Shown here in pieces: positions 46,866 to 59,604 of a stretch of 64,000 bases of DNA. The first letter of the stretch is position 1; every line of letters starts with the position of its first letter. The translations under genes and the position numbers were made by a program. This DNA comes from Lepeophtheirus salmonis. Taxonomy: Eukaryota; Arthropoda; Copepoda; Siphonostomatoida; Caligidae. The stretch spans positions 1,054,001 to 1,118,000 of the forward strand of contig NC_052138.2 of NCBI RefSeq assembly GCF_016086655.4, given 5' to 3'. The notes beneath the pieces are model-generated. The model was not told the DNA's origin. It worked only from the letters and a program-made list of their open reading frames with translations, and made no database searches.

Positions 46866-47139
46866 AACAGTCTGTTATTACTACAAATTCACCTTCCATA
46901 ATTTCAGATTTTTAAAATTCAAAACATTACTTTGTGCCTTAGCAATGAAGTCGTGTTTTGCTAGCTTTTCTGCTTTTTCATAAAATATTTCTACAAAATG
47001 TTGTATTGGAAGTCATATACTAACAAGATCTGACCTAGCGGTTGATTTCCACACCTGAAATTGTACTTCATCAATACAATTTTCCTCAATGTGGTCGAGT
47101 AATTTACCCTTGAGCAAGTGAGTTGTTCTGCTATTTTCA

Positions 47140-48165
47140 CATTTACGAAAGAAAAAAGAGGGCAAAGTAGGATTACAAACTTAAGACGCTATAATGTGAC
47201 GGTGGAAGGGATATTCCGTTATCTCTGCCATTCTCCATCCCATGATTAAAAGCTTTACATTTTGGTGTATAGTTCAAACACTTACACTGAGTGTCCAATT
47301 GCACCAGACAGAAGTCGTTCTAAAGGTAGGAAAGAAGCAAATTTTGGAAAATCTATATATGAATTGGGGTTACTATACTTAAAATTATGAAATAGTTCTC
47401 TCAAATTGTTCAAAATTAAGCGTTTCCGTAATTTAGTTTTACCAATATGTTTCCGTACAACGACACAGTCTTTTTTCCCAGGTAATATACTGCTTGATAC
47501 TTCAGAACGGTAAAATTCAACTACTTTATTAATTACGTCCATGGGTTAGGAGATGTCAACATACCTCTCTCGTTCAGCAATTTATTTGCCTGTAATGCCA
47601 TTCGTTGTGTGTAGCTAAAATAATCCATCATTACTCCCACGCTCATCGTCGCAGTGAATATTGTCAGTATCTGAGTATGTTCAGTATAAATTGATTGCTG
47701 GTATTTCTCCTAGAGTCATTTAATCACTTGAGGCGTCTAATTTTCCTGACATAATGGAGAACTTGGGGTATCTATCACACTAGGCCAAGGAATCAAGTCT
47801 GGTCTCTTGTCGTTTTGAATTTCGTAGATCTATTGATCATCTCCAAGTACAGACAAGCAACAGTTTAAAACTTCAATTTCAGTGATCTTTTCAAACACTT
47901 GATCGTCTGTAGAAGATGTTTCATTTGCTGTAACAGACAAAGCTTCAGGCAAGCTAATATTTTCCTGCGTTGATATTGGAGATTCCTGGACGTCGTTGTT
48001 TTTTATTTGGGGAAGCTTTTTCCTACATCCGGAGCAAAGATTGTTCCCAGGTTCTAGTAAGGAAGGAAATTGTCTCAACAGAGGCTCTGAAGCTTTGTAA
48101 GGATATTTTTTCCATTATACTTTTTCATGTGAATGTTTGTTGGATCTACATAATATTTTCTGAAG
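47140..48165 (-). pseudogene. Broken copy of an uncharacterised CxxC-containing protein family
   Basis: Minus-strand pieces follow one another in a consistent order: KYYVDPTNIHMKKYNGKN (about 48150), a stop, RQFPSLLEPGNNLCSGCRKK (CxxC motif, 48075), an acidic Ser/Thr-rich linker, EHTQILTIFTATMSVGVMMD and KLLNERGMLTSPNP (47680-47545). These are followed by NKVVEFYRSEVSSSILPGKK, KHIGKTKLRKRLILNNLREL and FPKFASFLPLERLLSGAIGH (47537-47290), and past a shift KCLNYTPKCKAF. From memory this order resembles a multi-copy family of uncharacterised arthropod and cnidarian proteins, possibly transposon-derived. No terminal repeats were found. A GTAAGTG after GHSV could be a splice donor, but homology seems to continue past it. 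Confidence 0.5.
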
Positions 48166-48169
48166 TTTT

Positions 48170-50585
48170 TTTTTTATTCCACAAAACCATATTAACTAAC
48201 AATGCAAATAAGCAATTAAATAGTATTATATTTTAATAAATTATTCACTTTATATCAATCTCGATAATACTGTACTTTATTACTAAATTTCAAAGACGAA
48301 TGAGTCCATATGTAATCTACGAAAAATGCAAATACACATCAACAAGAAAATACATGTACTCTATTATTTTCAACCCATGTGTCTCAATAAATTATAAAAT
48401 TCACGCTTTACATCCAACTACATCCTGATCAAACAGGATAGAACAAGGAAAACCCACTCAAATACGTGTATTGTTGCAATAATACAAGTTGGAAACGTGC
48501 AGTAGACATATATGTTTTAAAAGCCTTCTAAAAATTAATATATTTACAAAAAAAATTTAAATAAATAAGACGGAATTTACTATTATGACGATTATGACAT
48601 TTTCCAGTTATAGGCCTGATTGAAGGTCATCTCATTGAGACCACTCTAATTTTTCGGACACATACAATAGGAGCGGGTTAAACTTCTTACAAAAAATTGG
48701 CAATATCAAATTTGAAGTATGGCTGGGGCGCCATTTTTTATATTTTGCAATAATGTTTTTATAATATTTTTTACACATATGCCATTTTTTGTAAAAAATA
48801 TGAAATAAAGCTCGTAACTTAAAAGTATTTTGATTCACAAATAAATGAAATTGGTTTATTCTTAATGGAGTTACGGCTTACTCAAGTATGAAGGTCTTTC
48901 GAAGGGGGCCACACTTTGAGGGACTCTCTAAGGGGCCCTTGCACCTCAACAACTCTAAAATTTTGCACATATTGATGGGATAGACATCCGGACTAATTTA
49001 AAAAAATCAATAATTTTAATATCAGAAGGTTGTGTACAATTGACATGGAATGCCCCTAGGCCCCTCATAAGTCAAGCAATGCATTGGATTGTTTACTATT
49101 CTACCAATGATCAAAAAATAATCCCACATATCCTCTAAAAGAAATCTTACATGGTCGTGGGCCTGGCGGAACACAGAAGCAAGGCATTCTGAGATCCATG
49201 GTGATAAACCCTACTTTCAACCTTCTAATGTATTTGTGAAAACAAGGAATTATGTTGTCAACATTTTGAATATGTAGCAATATAAAAAATATATACGAGT
49301 ATATATTTTATATATGAAAAAAAAAAGTATTAGAAATGAAACTAGTTTTATCAAATTATTTATTCTAAAGGCTGTTAAAGAAATGTAGCTTCTACAACAT
49401 AAATTGTTAATCTAATTTTGATCAACACTATCGAAAATGTCAGATTACATAAAAGTGTCAAAATTGACATTAACTAAAAAAAAAGTAGTCTTTAAAAAAA
49501 GTTCACTAAAAATAATTATGGGCTATTGCTCGAATAAGATCCAACATTGGTTTAGATTATCATTGGAATTTATACGGTATCTCTCTATATAAAATAGAAT
49601 TAGGATATGTGCGTGTGTCTTTCATGGGATTTTTTGTTTTTTCAATTACAGAAAAAATATAGGTCGGTTTCTGTTTCTCTTTACAATGGCAATAAATGCT
49701 ATTTGCTACTTTTTTTTTCAAAATTAGTGCAAAAAGGTTTTTGTTATTTTCTTTGCAAATTTTTGATTTGGCAATTTTTAGGCATAAATAAAAAATGGAA
49801 CTTCTCATTTCGACAAATTTATTCATACATATATGTTGCTATGTTATTTGAAGTTTATAACTCTTCTTTTTTTTCATAATAAAACACATGTATTATATTT
49901 GTTATAATGCCCGCCCCCACCGAAGAGTTCTAAACATTCAAAGAAATAATATTGAGCATCGTCAATATGATTTCCCACTCCCTCCTTGGCCAAACACCGG
50001 CTAAACCTTTTGCTAGTATTTCTATAGATGTTTGTTTAAAGTAATTTTCTGTTTCAGGATTAAAAGGGTTTTGATGGTATAGAAGTTCATCTCAATGATA
50101 GATTCAAGAAAAAGTTGTAGTACTTTACTAAATGAAATGTGATCTCCTCCCGACATCTTCCCTTAGTCCACGTATCGACTCCAAGCCCCCTCCTCCCCCC
50201 TGAATATTTCATAAGATACAAAGTTAGAAATTCCTCCAAAGAGTCCATCTACTTTCATGATCCTCCAAAGTGCTAATTGTCCGAATATCTCGAAAAGTCG
50301 AAATCCCTCTCTCCAAATTCAATAATATATTATTCACTTTTCAAAGTTATTTTCTGATTAATAATAGGTTGGGATAATTGAATTTCAACTATCCGCTGTC
50401 GCTGTCTCCAATTTCGAGATAGAAAGATAAAGTATAACGTGTAGGTAATCTTATACAATGTACCCCTAGATGTTGGTTGATAAGCTTTAATTATGCATAA
50501 AATTAATTTTGAATAACGTAATTTCACTAACAAGTCCAATAACTAATTTTTTTGGGTATACACTAGTATTGAAACTCGGTACAAG
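48170..50585. other. No gene seen
   Basis: About 2.4 kb of AT-rich DNA. Short lysine-rich frames at 48632-48838 and 49560-49879 have no recognisable domain. Confidence 0.35.
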
Positions 50586-50599
50586 ATCGAGTTTATGGT

Positions 50600-51250
50600 T
50601 CGGTTCAGAAGGTTGAGTGTTTGAAATTAATTCATATTCCGATATATGAAAGTATAAGCAATTAGTTGCAAAAAAAACAAACAAAAAAACTTGAGTTCTC
50701 CAGCTTATGTACAAGTTGAGAAAATATCACTTCAACGTGATAGACGAATTTTCATTCGCCCAATCCAAGTAATTTCACGTCTCTAGGACCAATGTCTACG
50801 CCGTCACCAAGTTCGAAAATTTGGTGAGGAAGAAGGGCTCTTTCAAAAAGGTCAAAGTGAACCGGAGTAGTGAAATAAAAGAGTCCATAACAATATTCTT
50901 GTGTCCTTGAGGGCCCATGTAAGAGATCTCAGGATTTCATACCAAACTATACAGAAAATACTATGAAAAAGGAGGATCAAAATAGCCTTGTGAGGGTGGA
51001 GAAGCCACTTTTTCCACCAGCAATGAACTAAAGCCACCTCCATCGTTGCAAGACTCTTTTCCATTATTTTCACCACTTTGTTTTTACATTTTTGGGTCTC
51101 CTAGAACCCTGATGCCACCCCCTTCGACTACGTATCGAGGGGAACTCATGCAGTGTCTGTCATCCAAACACCAAGACCCTCAAAGCCACCATAAGGCAGC
51201 ACTGGAACGCCATGACATCGTAGCGGGTGCAAGTGTTCATATTTTAATGT
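50600..51250 (+). mobile_element. maT-like deletion derivative, copy 5, most decayed
   Basis: GTTCGGTTCAGAAGGTTGAG resembles a mutated left end. The family leader (TTAATTCATATTCCGATATA, TTAGTTGCA, TACAAGTTGAGAAAATATCA) is present. Coding blocks include VIDEFSFAQSK-like sequence at 50739, FQKGQSEPE-like, and the tail at 51110-51235 (VSVIQTPRPSKPP-type frame, ending in GCATTGGAACGCCATGAC-like DNA). The right terminal repeat is not visible. Confidence 0.65.
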
Positions 51251-51254
51251 AACA

Positions 51255-52095
51255 CTCGGAATATGTATAGCACAAATTATATTTGTGCAACAAATTTAAC
51301 TTCATAAGACGTGTTTGTAGGTCCATGTTCACAGTTTTTGCGATACAACGGACGTGATCAACAATTCATCAATAGAATCTCCCTTGATCGAATTTTTCTA
51401 TGAGATCGCTCCAAATTGAAGTTATTGAAAGGACCAAATTATTTTGGCCTACTAAAATCATGACAGTCTCAGACGGGAGTCAGATTTTCAGGCCGGAATC
51501 CAACCCTACGTAGTATGTACCTATGCCCAATTCTTTGCATCAACAACAAATGACAGAGACCACATTGTTCTATTGGAGGCCGAAGCATTCCTCATCCAAA
51601 ATTGAATGTACCATCAATTATCTCAAAATGACCAGTAATATACAAACATTTGCTGTTGAACCTTTTACGTAATATACCCCACATTAACATAAATCAGATA
51701 AATTGTAAAAATAAGATAAGGTAATACATTACTTTTACATACCGATAGTATCATTAAATAAAGGTTTGTTTAACATTCATTAGCTCCATGCTTTGTTCAT
51801 GATCCTAGAATAGTTTTTTTTAAACAACCAAATTATATTTGATTAAAATAGGTAATATTTTCAGACGTTTTATAGATCCCTTGACGCTTAGGGCGTCAGT
51901 AAATTGAGTGTTTGTACCACTTTAGGTATGTTGTACAGGCTTGATCTTATCTTCCAGTACACTTACTTTAAAGTTTAATTAATCAGAAATTTATTCGTCG
52001 ATTGTCTTCAAACTCGGTGAAAGATAGGTTTTGTGACACAAAACTCCTTATGTAAAGTTTCGACTCAATTAAAAACAAAACAAACGAGAAGGATT
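51255..52095. other. No gene seen
   Basis: AT-rich DNA with no clear element. Confidence 0.35.
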
Positions 52096-52098
52096 AAA

Positions 52099-52512
52099 AT
52101 GGAACCCCAAAGGAGTGACATTTTGAAGCTAACCTCACGCAACTTGTCCCTTAGGCCCATATCCAAGGAGCTTGGGTCAGTGATTCAGTGATACATGCCT
52201 TCAAAATAAAAAAAATCAGCCGGAACAATGGTCCTCAGCGTTTTTGCCAGAACTAGCAAAGCCTCCCCTTGTGTCTTGGGACCTCAATATGTGGCCGCCT
52301 CCTTTTCAGATGCAAACCACTTAGACTACTTTATCTAGGCGTGTCAGGCAGAGAGGGTTTGTCCTACACCTAATAGGAGTGTCACGTATCTTGAGGCTTC
52401 AATCAACAAGGAGTGGTCCAAGCTCGAGTCTGACTACATAATCAAGGCCTGTAAGGGATGTGGAACTAATATTGAGGCAATTATTAGAGGTGAGGGCTCA
52501 CATATTGAATAA
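52099..52512 (+). pseudogene. maT-like transposase deletion derivative, relative of 193-591
   Basis: Starts MEPQRSDILKLTSRNLSLRP with ISKELGSVIQ, the first helix-turn-helix. It then jumps to a tail near 52290: QYVAASFSDANHLDYFI in one frame (third Asp), SRSVTYLEASINKEWSKLES and GEGSHIE. Stops and shifts occur at several points. The ~200-residue catalytic middle is absent. The downstream AAATGTGTACCA matches the other copy at 655. Confidence 0.72.
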
Positions 52513-52514
52513 AA

Positions 52515-54500
52515 GTTGTGCCAACTACTATTTTCAAAGGATTTTGTAAAATGAATGTCCTCACAAAACCTTTTGTTTAATCAAATGTGTACCACTTGAT
52601 AAAATCAACTCTGTATTTCTATGGTCATATGTATAAGTAATTATGATACTTCCTATTTCGAAGCAACCAGTGATGGATTATATCTTACACTTTGACAGAT
52701 CATTGAGGATTTGTAGATTATCAATTCAGGGGTACACATGATATATATTCTTATTTATTGAAAAGCAAGGTGAAATGAATTGATAGAGAAACATATAGAA
52801 AATAATGTTGGAGCCAGCATCAAAATATGTAATGTTAATTACTATAAAAAACATTAAATGGTTGTTATGAGGCAATACTAGGGATTTCCACTTAGTCATG
52901 ATTCGAATGTCAGAAGAAGAGGCGGTTGGCTGTGGTGAAACAAACCATTGACAGGATCCGGAGATTTGATTAGCAATTTTTCTATTCGAATCGCTGTCGG
53001 GTTTGTTTATTTATAATTATTATATTATTGATTGACTATTTTATCTCTGGCTCGAATTCGTTACATAGTGAGATTTCTATAGTATGCTTTGAAATTTTGT
53101 GGCTTAACTTCCTCATTTTTCCAAAAGAAAATAACCATTTTATGTTTTATTGGTTATCATACTTTATTTTTGAAAATTAACCAAAATTTTCTATGTCCAT
53201 ACAAGTCTTGGTATCAGTCTGGCTCTCAAGTAAGGTGATTCTGATTACACAACTAGAAAAAATACTCTATCTTACTCTGTTTTGCCATGATTTTTTTGTC
53301 TCAAAAGAATGTAACACAAATTATCTTAGTAATTCTTACTAAGAGTCTAAGACCTCATTTTTCAAGCTAGACGCAACAAAGTTCATGCTATAGTCTATTG
53401 ATATTTGGTGAAGATTTTGTACAAAATATATATTTACTGAAACAGTTTAAATTAAATGGAGACCTAGATGCTACCCTTTGTTCAATGCATTGTCTAAAAA
53501 GGGAGTCTCACTCAAAATCAACTCAGTTCATTGTCTTCACACTGACCTTCAGTTCTTTGAATGAACCAGGGGGGATTGACGTGGTTTTGTCAGACTTTTT
53601 TAAGTCATATAACTGGCACTGAAGTCGGGGTGGGGTATCTCTCTCTGTTCTGCCTACAAACTCCGGCTTGACTCAGATGACAGCCCAACGTGTTGATGGC
53701 CTTATTACCTCAGTCAACAAAGTGAAGGGAAAATATGTTTTTGATCCTGTTTGCTTGTTAGTTTCTTTGCTTGTCAGCCGGATATTAGGAAAAGTTAAAG
53801 ATCGATTTTGATCGAAATTAGTTAGAAGATTATATTAACTCATAGTAAGATGACCTTTATTAAAATTTTCAAGTTGAGATACATAACTCAATTTGATTTG
53901 AGGCGGACGTTTTGCACCTTACCGAGAGGTCATTCTAGTTCACACGATAAACAGTCTTTAGACAGACGTCTACAATTCTGGCAGTCTTATTTTTTGCCAA
54001 GAAAGGTTGTGAAAGAGGTCTGAGATTATTCTTCGTTTTGCTTCTTACTCCGCCATAATTCATAATAGAAAATAACGTATTAAAATAAATGTACATAATA
54101 CAATTATTACTTTTATGTTTGACCCGTTATGACTTATAAAAGTATATAGAATATACTCTCAAATATGTTGTAACGTTCGCTTACAACCTTGTTCATATAA
54201 GATACCTTACAGGATAAGTATATTTAATTACATTAGAGTTGTGTTTCATTAACAAATGATAAAATAACGTTCAAATATGCATATGGCATAAAATATACAT
54301 GATATTTATAGCATGAGTATCTACATACAAATGTCCTAAGTTACATACATCCATAATATACAGGATGCCTTTTTTAACAGTTTCATCGTAAATTTAAAGA
54401 GAGTCTTATCTGAATGAGCCTTTTGGCAATGTTTACTGATATCTTTTGAAGATTTATGTATTGGTTTTAAGAACTTTTTTGGAATAAAAAATACAAAAAA
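52515..54500. other. No gene seen
   Basis: About 2 kb of AT-rich DNA. The frame at 53398-53622 has a methionine start but no domain or splice support that I can defend. Confidence 0.35.
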
Positions 54501-55112
54501 CCACACAAAATTAATTTTTTTGAAGAAAAAAAAAATCAAAAATCCATTGCTATTCTCAAAAAGTTATATTTTTTGAAAAATAATCTCAAGTATTAAATTT
54601 TTTGAAAAACAATTTCAAAAATTAAATTTCAAGTATTAAATATTTTGAAAAACAATTTCAAAAATTAAATTTCAAGTATTAAATTTTTTGAAAAGCAATT
54701 TCAAAAATTAAATTTCAAGTATTAAATTTTTTGAAGAACAATTTCAAAAATTACATTTCAAGTATTAAAAAAAATCCAAAGTTTTTTTTCAAAAAATTAA
54801 TTTAAAAAATAAATAAATTCAAAAATCCATAGTTATTCTAAAAAAATGAAATTGTTTGGAAAACAATTTCAAAAATTAAATTTCAAGGATTAAATTTTTG
54901 AAAAACCTTTCAAAAATAGTCGTCACTCTTAAAAATTTCAAAAATCACGAGTTGTTAGCAAAAAAAAGTTAAAAAGTTAAATTGTTTGAAAAAAAAAATC
55001 AAAAGTTACATTTTTTGAAAAAAATATTAAGAAAAGAAAAGAGCAAAAATTCCTCAATTTGGGGAGGGGGCTACAATCCCTCCAGCCCACCGCCTTCGGA
55101 CTCCCCTGTATA
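54500..55112. mobile_element. AT-rich MITE-like repeat, GCGTCCGCAGG family, with 43-bp tandem core
   Basis: The right end CCGCCTTCGGACTCCCCTG and GGGGAGGGGGCTACAATCCC fit the family. The core is a 43-bp tandem array (separate entry). The left end is indistinct. Confidence 0.55.
54587..54770. repeat. 43-bp tandem repeat, four units
   Basis: CAAGTATTAAATTTTTTGAA recurs at 54587, 54630, 54673, 54716 and (partial) 54759, exactly 43 bp apart. Units differ by a few substitutions. Confidence 0.92.
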
Positions 55113-55114
55113 AT

Positions 55115-57235
55115 AAGACTTCTTTTGACCTTGATGGCCTTTGTACATGAGCTGCACAGTTTCTATCCCAAGATGGCTTAACATGGACAAAGAGGTTCTC
55201 CTTTTTCGCTATAGAAATTTCATTTGCCTTCCTCTCAACTATAGAGTGTTTTCAGGTGACGTCTTTATTATTGATGTTGTTTATTTTGGAGGCCTCAGCA
55301 ACCAAGCTATATACCAAATAAAGACCCTTTTTTATTTCATGTTAAGGAAAATAGTCAATTATTGCATGTCAAAAGGGGACCAACGAATAAGAGGACTTAG
55401 TTCTTAGTATTTATCAAAATTTTATCTCTCCTTCGCCTAATGTATTTTGTACATATATGACCCTAAAATGTATTAAAATATGTTAATGTAAACAAAGTGA
55501 GAGAGAGGACTGCCGTCTTGCGGCAAAATATTTAACTCATATAATCAAAATAATTTATGTGTGTTTTGTGTGTGATGTACGACGACCCGCTTAACAATGA
55601 TAAAAACGCATTTATTTTCAAAAAGAAGCACTTTAGACATAAATATAAAAGTTGTTAAGAATGTATAGTTATGTGTGTAATTCTGATCAAACCAGATTCA
55701 TGTGCTCTGTAGGGTAAGTAGGTTTTTTCCTCGCCTATTACTTAACTTTTTTTTTATAAAAAATGATCGATTCCCCGTGTCTTAAAGTTTTTTATTTGTA
55801 AGTTAGGGGTAGCAGATTCGAAAATGCACCACAAAAATTAAATATTGAACTAATATAAAAAGGTATATTACATACGAATAATTAGAGGGAATTATGTCAA
55901 AGGAGCGGATTAGCAAGTTTGTCTTAGGATGTTTTTTCAATCTCCCTTATGATTGTGGAAGGAACATTTTTGTGTTAGTATTATTTAATGTAAAATAAAG
56001 ATGTATGTTACTCACATAGTGGGTGCAGCCAAAATTCTTCAGAGCATGACCCATTATCCGAAACAAAACTGTCAAACTACCTTACGGGTAATATATTTTT
56101 TTAGTATGCTTATCCCCTATTCAACTGTTAATCCTTATAATAGATAGTGGTGATGTTTTTAGTAAAAAATAAGGGATCTTTAAAAAAAACAAAACACTTT
56201 GTAAACGTTTATTTAATGTATGTCGTATAAACTAAAAATCTTTATTTTACATAATTATTCTTCTTACTTTTTTTTTTAATATCATATTATACAAAACTCT
56301 TTCCAAGCCTGTCAGCTATTTCACTATTCAATTAAGTCACCACTTGACAGGCATCCTCGTATCAAAAGAGACGTATTACTTATTGATGCAGCTGGGATCC
56401 CTTTCAATTCGAATCTGGTCAACGGCTGTTTTCTTTGTCTCCACACTGTCATGACGTTCAAAACATGCATTCATTTCAACAATTATCCAAAAGCAATAAT
56501 TAAGTGAATTAGCATCTTGGCTATAAGTTGGTGGTGGTCACTTTAACCTTTCACAAAAATAGATGTTTTATGCAATAATAATTACGTGATTTTGGCCGTG
56601 GGTGTCGGAGCTGGACAATAGTCTTCCTGGACACTCAATTAGCTTTGAAATATCAGTGGGATTGGGACCCGCACGAATTTAAGTTGTAGCCTGGAGTCTT
56701 ATGTCCCACTCTGATGTCATTTTAGTTCAATTGACAAAAATAATAATTGTAAAATGTGTACATTTTCATCTCTACCCAGTATAAATGATTAGAGGAATAA
56801 ACATGATTGCATATTTGACTTGCATTTAGATTAAATAATCTACTTTGTAATGGGTAATAAATTAAAAAAAAAAAACATTTCAAAAATTAAGTTGTGAAGC
56901 AACTTAATTAAATCCTCATACTATTATGTTTTAAATATTATTATTTATTTTCCGCCATAATGGATTGCATATTATAATTACAAAAATTCCGACAATGCAA
57001 TTGTAGGCATGCTCCTAGAACATGCAAGGCAAAAAATATTCTTATTTAAAAGTAACAAAACATTTTACCGGGAGACCGTTAAAAATTGACAACACACATA
57101 TAACTAAAGAAAAATAAATATGATTTCTTACATGAGACTAAATATATTTCCTATCTCAAAGTACATCATTGAAGAATAATAAACGTTTTCATTAGCATGA
57201 ACTTTTCTAAAGATTTGGGTTGCTGCATACATACA
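55115..57235. other. No gene seen
   Basis: About 2.1 kb of AT-rich DNA. An 88-codon frame at 55141-55407 is the longest here and has no recognised domain. Confidence 0.35.
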
Positions 57236-57239
57236 ACTT

Positions 57240-57745
57240 CAGGGGCGTCTGCAAGATTATAGATGTATATATATATACTTTTTTTTTTTGGGGTGGGGAG
57301 TTGCTGGATTTTGGATTTTTTTGCAAAATAATCCAAAATTAAATTTTTTTATTTCAAAATTAAATTTCATACATTAAACTTCTAAAAAAAAATTCAAAAA
57401 TAAACAACTGTTCACAAAAAATTATTTTTTTTGAAAAAAAAATCAAAATTTAAATTTCAACTAATTTTTTTCTTTTTAAATTTTCATATATAAAACTTTT
57501 TCGAAAATTTTTCAAAAATTCACAACCATTCTCAAAAATTATTTTATTTTTGAAAAAAAAAAAGATAAAAAATTTTAATTTCAATTATTTAATTTTTCTT
57601 TTAAATTTTCAAATATTAAATTTCTTTTTTAATTTTCAAATATTAAATTTCTTTTTTTTAATTTTCTTGTAAAAAGCCAACAAAAAATTTTTAACTTGGG
57701 AAGGGCTACAACCCTTTAAGCCAACTACCAGCGGACGCTCCTGAA
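57240..57745. mobile_element. AT-rich MITE-like repeat, GCGTCCGCAGG family, best-defined copy
   Basis: The left end CAGGGGCGTCTGCAAGATTA and right end (reverse complement CAGGAGCGTCCGCTGGTAGT) are clearly inverted. The interior has AATTTCA/TTAAATTTTTT runs and GGGCTACAACCCTTTAAGCC before the right end. Flanking octamers do not match. Confidence 0.65.
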
Positions 57746-57920
57746 TTTAAAATTATGAGGTTATAAATTTTTAATTTTCGAATATAATTTTTTTTTTTAA
57801 ATTTTCTTGTTAAAAGCAAACAAACATTCATTAACTTAGGAAGGGCTACAACCCTTTGAGCCAACTCCCAGCGGACGCTCCTGAATTTCAAATTATGAGG
57901 TTATAAATTAGGTATTTTTT
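57620..57920. repeat. 140-bp tandem duplication of the MITE right end
   Basis: AAGGGCTACAACCCTTTAAG at 57701 and AAGGGCTACAACCCTTTGAG at 57841 are exactly 140 bp apart. The match covers the terminal repeat plus flanking AATTATGAGGTTATAAAT beyond it, with a few differences. The duplicated unit includes host flank, so it arose after insertion. Confidence 0.85.
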
Positions 57921-58254
57921 AAAATTCTGGTCCTACATAGTATCGGGTAGTCAATGGACCTTAATCTTTTTTAAGAGTAGATATACTATATACTATTTCT
58001 CTAAGGGCTTTTTTAATAAATGGCGTGTATATTTAGCTGAATGATTTAAAAAAATATATTTATTTACTTTTTTGCAGATTATATTTTTTTTTATAGAAAA
58101 GGTCAATTCTTCTTTTCCTTTGCCATTTTCCTTAGTTAGGAAGAATTTTCATAAATAAAACTTATTGAACTTCCAGGCCTTTAATTTTTGACACCTTAGA
58201 AATATTCATCGCTGGAGGTTATGAAAGTCGTGTATTTGTTGGGAATATTAAAAA

Positions 58255-58680
58255 AAAGAACCCAGAAATCAACATGGTACCACTGACAATTAGAAGATTG
58301 GTTTCGAGGATAGTAGCTTAGCTGTCACGACGTCTCATTAGATTACTTACAATCAGCCTTGACAAGGGAGGAGGGGTGGGGGAAGGAAACAAGCAATGAC
58401 ATTTGCAAGTATTACTCCGATGTCGATCCTCAATTCTACTCTGAGTCCAACAAGGACTTACAATTATAACTCCACAACAAATCCTCAGGGTTACTCTCCG
58501 GCTTTTATGAGCACACAGGAATGTTCAATCAGGGTTTCAATATAATTGAATCTATTTGGAAAATGATCTTCACTAAACAGGAATGAAATAATAATGAGAA
58601 TTGCTAAGGAAAAGAAAATTCATTATTCAGATTACCAATTCCAAAAAAACAAACAGTATTTACATAACTACTTATGAGTA
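58255..58680 (+). mobile_element. Family B repeat, longest copy (~425 bp)
   Basis: All blocks are present: CCCAGAAATCAACATGGTAC, GCTGTCACGACGTCTCATTA, ACAATCAGCCTTGACAAGGG, ATTCTACTCTGAGTCCAACA, CAACAAATCCTCAGGGTTAC, AATATAATTGAATCTATTTG and GGAAAAGAAAATTCATTATT. No frame is shared with the other copies. Confidence 0.7.
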
Positions 58681-58799
58681 TACAGTGCTCGGAAGCAAAA
58701 CGGGGACTGAATGACTGATTTAAAAAAGAAATGGTGAATAATTTTTTTTTTTGAAAAATAATTTTGAATTTTTTTGTAAAAAAACTTTGAGACACAACC

Positions 58800-59037
58800 T
58801 TTTTGAACATGTTCACTCAATATGGCCGCCCTCAGCAGTAACCAGAGCCTCCAATCAGTGGCGGAAATCCTTGCAGAAGTTGATGATGAACTTTTCGGAC
58901 AAGTTGTTCAACTCCTTCACAATGGCGGTCTTCAGGGAGTCCACGTTTGGATGAGATGTCCGGTTAGTCTCCCTCTCCAAAGTGCCCCACATAGCAAAGT
59001 CCAACAGGTTCAAATCCGTCAAAGATGATGGCCACAT
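58800..59037 (-). pseudogene. maT-like transposase C-terminal fragment
   Basis: The minus strand reads MWPSSLTDLNLLDFAMWGTL (third Asp motif), ERETNRTSHPNVDSLKTAIV, NNLSEKFIINFCKDFRHRLE and ends EGGHIE before a stop. It is the same family as 3985-4217. It is followed at once by a family B fragment at 59040, so it may be inserted in it. Confidence 0.75.
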
Positions 59038-59039
59038 GT

Positions 59040-59160
59040 CCTTTGTAACAAATTCTAAAGTTTACTCTCCGTCTCTTATGAACACACACGAATGATAAAT
59101 CATGTTTTGAATATAACTGAATGTAGTTGAATGTATTCTTCAGATTACCAATTCCAAAAA
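59040..59160 (+). repeat. Family B repeat fragment
   Basis: TTACTCTCCGTCTCTTATGA, ACACGAATGATAAATCATGT and TTCAGATTACCAATTCCAAA match the 3' half of family B. Confidence 0.55.
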
Positions 59161-59289
59161 ATGATAAAATGATGGCCTTACTGTTTTTAAAAGGGGTGTA
59201 GAGAGTTTGAATCTTAAAGTTAATGAAAAGATATTGTGGTTATTTTTCAGAGGAGTTATTGAAAACACATATTCCTAAGCTTCTGTACA

Positions 59290-59600
59290 AAGATGGAAAC
59301 AAAAAAGTTGTCGAAGGAAACTTCAATCCACATCGGCCATGAAACCTCTGACATCGTCAAGCAGATTAGAGTGAACCACTAGAATATACACCACGTTTGC
59401 AAACGACAAGGATCGTCCACGAAGCGGTTAGCTAGTTCAGCTAACCTCTGATACATAATCAATTTTTGAGAACAAACTTGTGATCTTCATTTAAAAATTC
59501 TCCAAAAAAGTGTCCATACACCAGTCTAACATAATTAAGGTGGTCAAGGCTGGGAAGTCAAAGAAGTTAAAGATTAGACCGTAAGCACGTGTCTTAATTA
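59290..59600 (+). pseudogene. Tc1/mariner-type transposase N-terminal fragment
   Basis: METKKLSKETSIHIGHETSD begins at 59292 with a first helix-turn-helix like other maT/mariner N-termini (VKQIRVNH, IHHVCKRQGSS in nearby frames). SKKVSIHQSNIIKVVKAGKS near 59500 matches the second helix-turn-helix and linker. Stops and shifts break it and no catalytic part follows. Confidence 0.55.
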
Positions 59601-59604
59601 GAGA

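Noticed and set aside
53398..53622. 74-codon plus-strand frame with a plausible protein-like composition
   Set aside because: No motif, no splice sites that fit neighbours and no similarity I recognise.
54587..54770. Regular repeat with constant spacing, considered as a CRISPR array
   Set aside because: There are no unique spacers between units; it is a simple tandem repeat in a eukaryotic MITE.
55141..55407. 88-codon plus-strand frame
   Set aside because: Open by chance is plausible at this length in AT-rich DNA; no signal peptide or domain could be defended.
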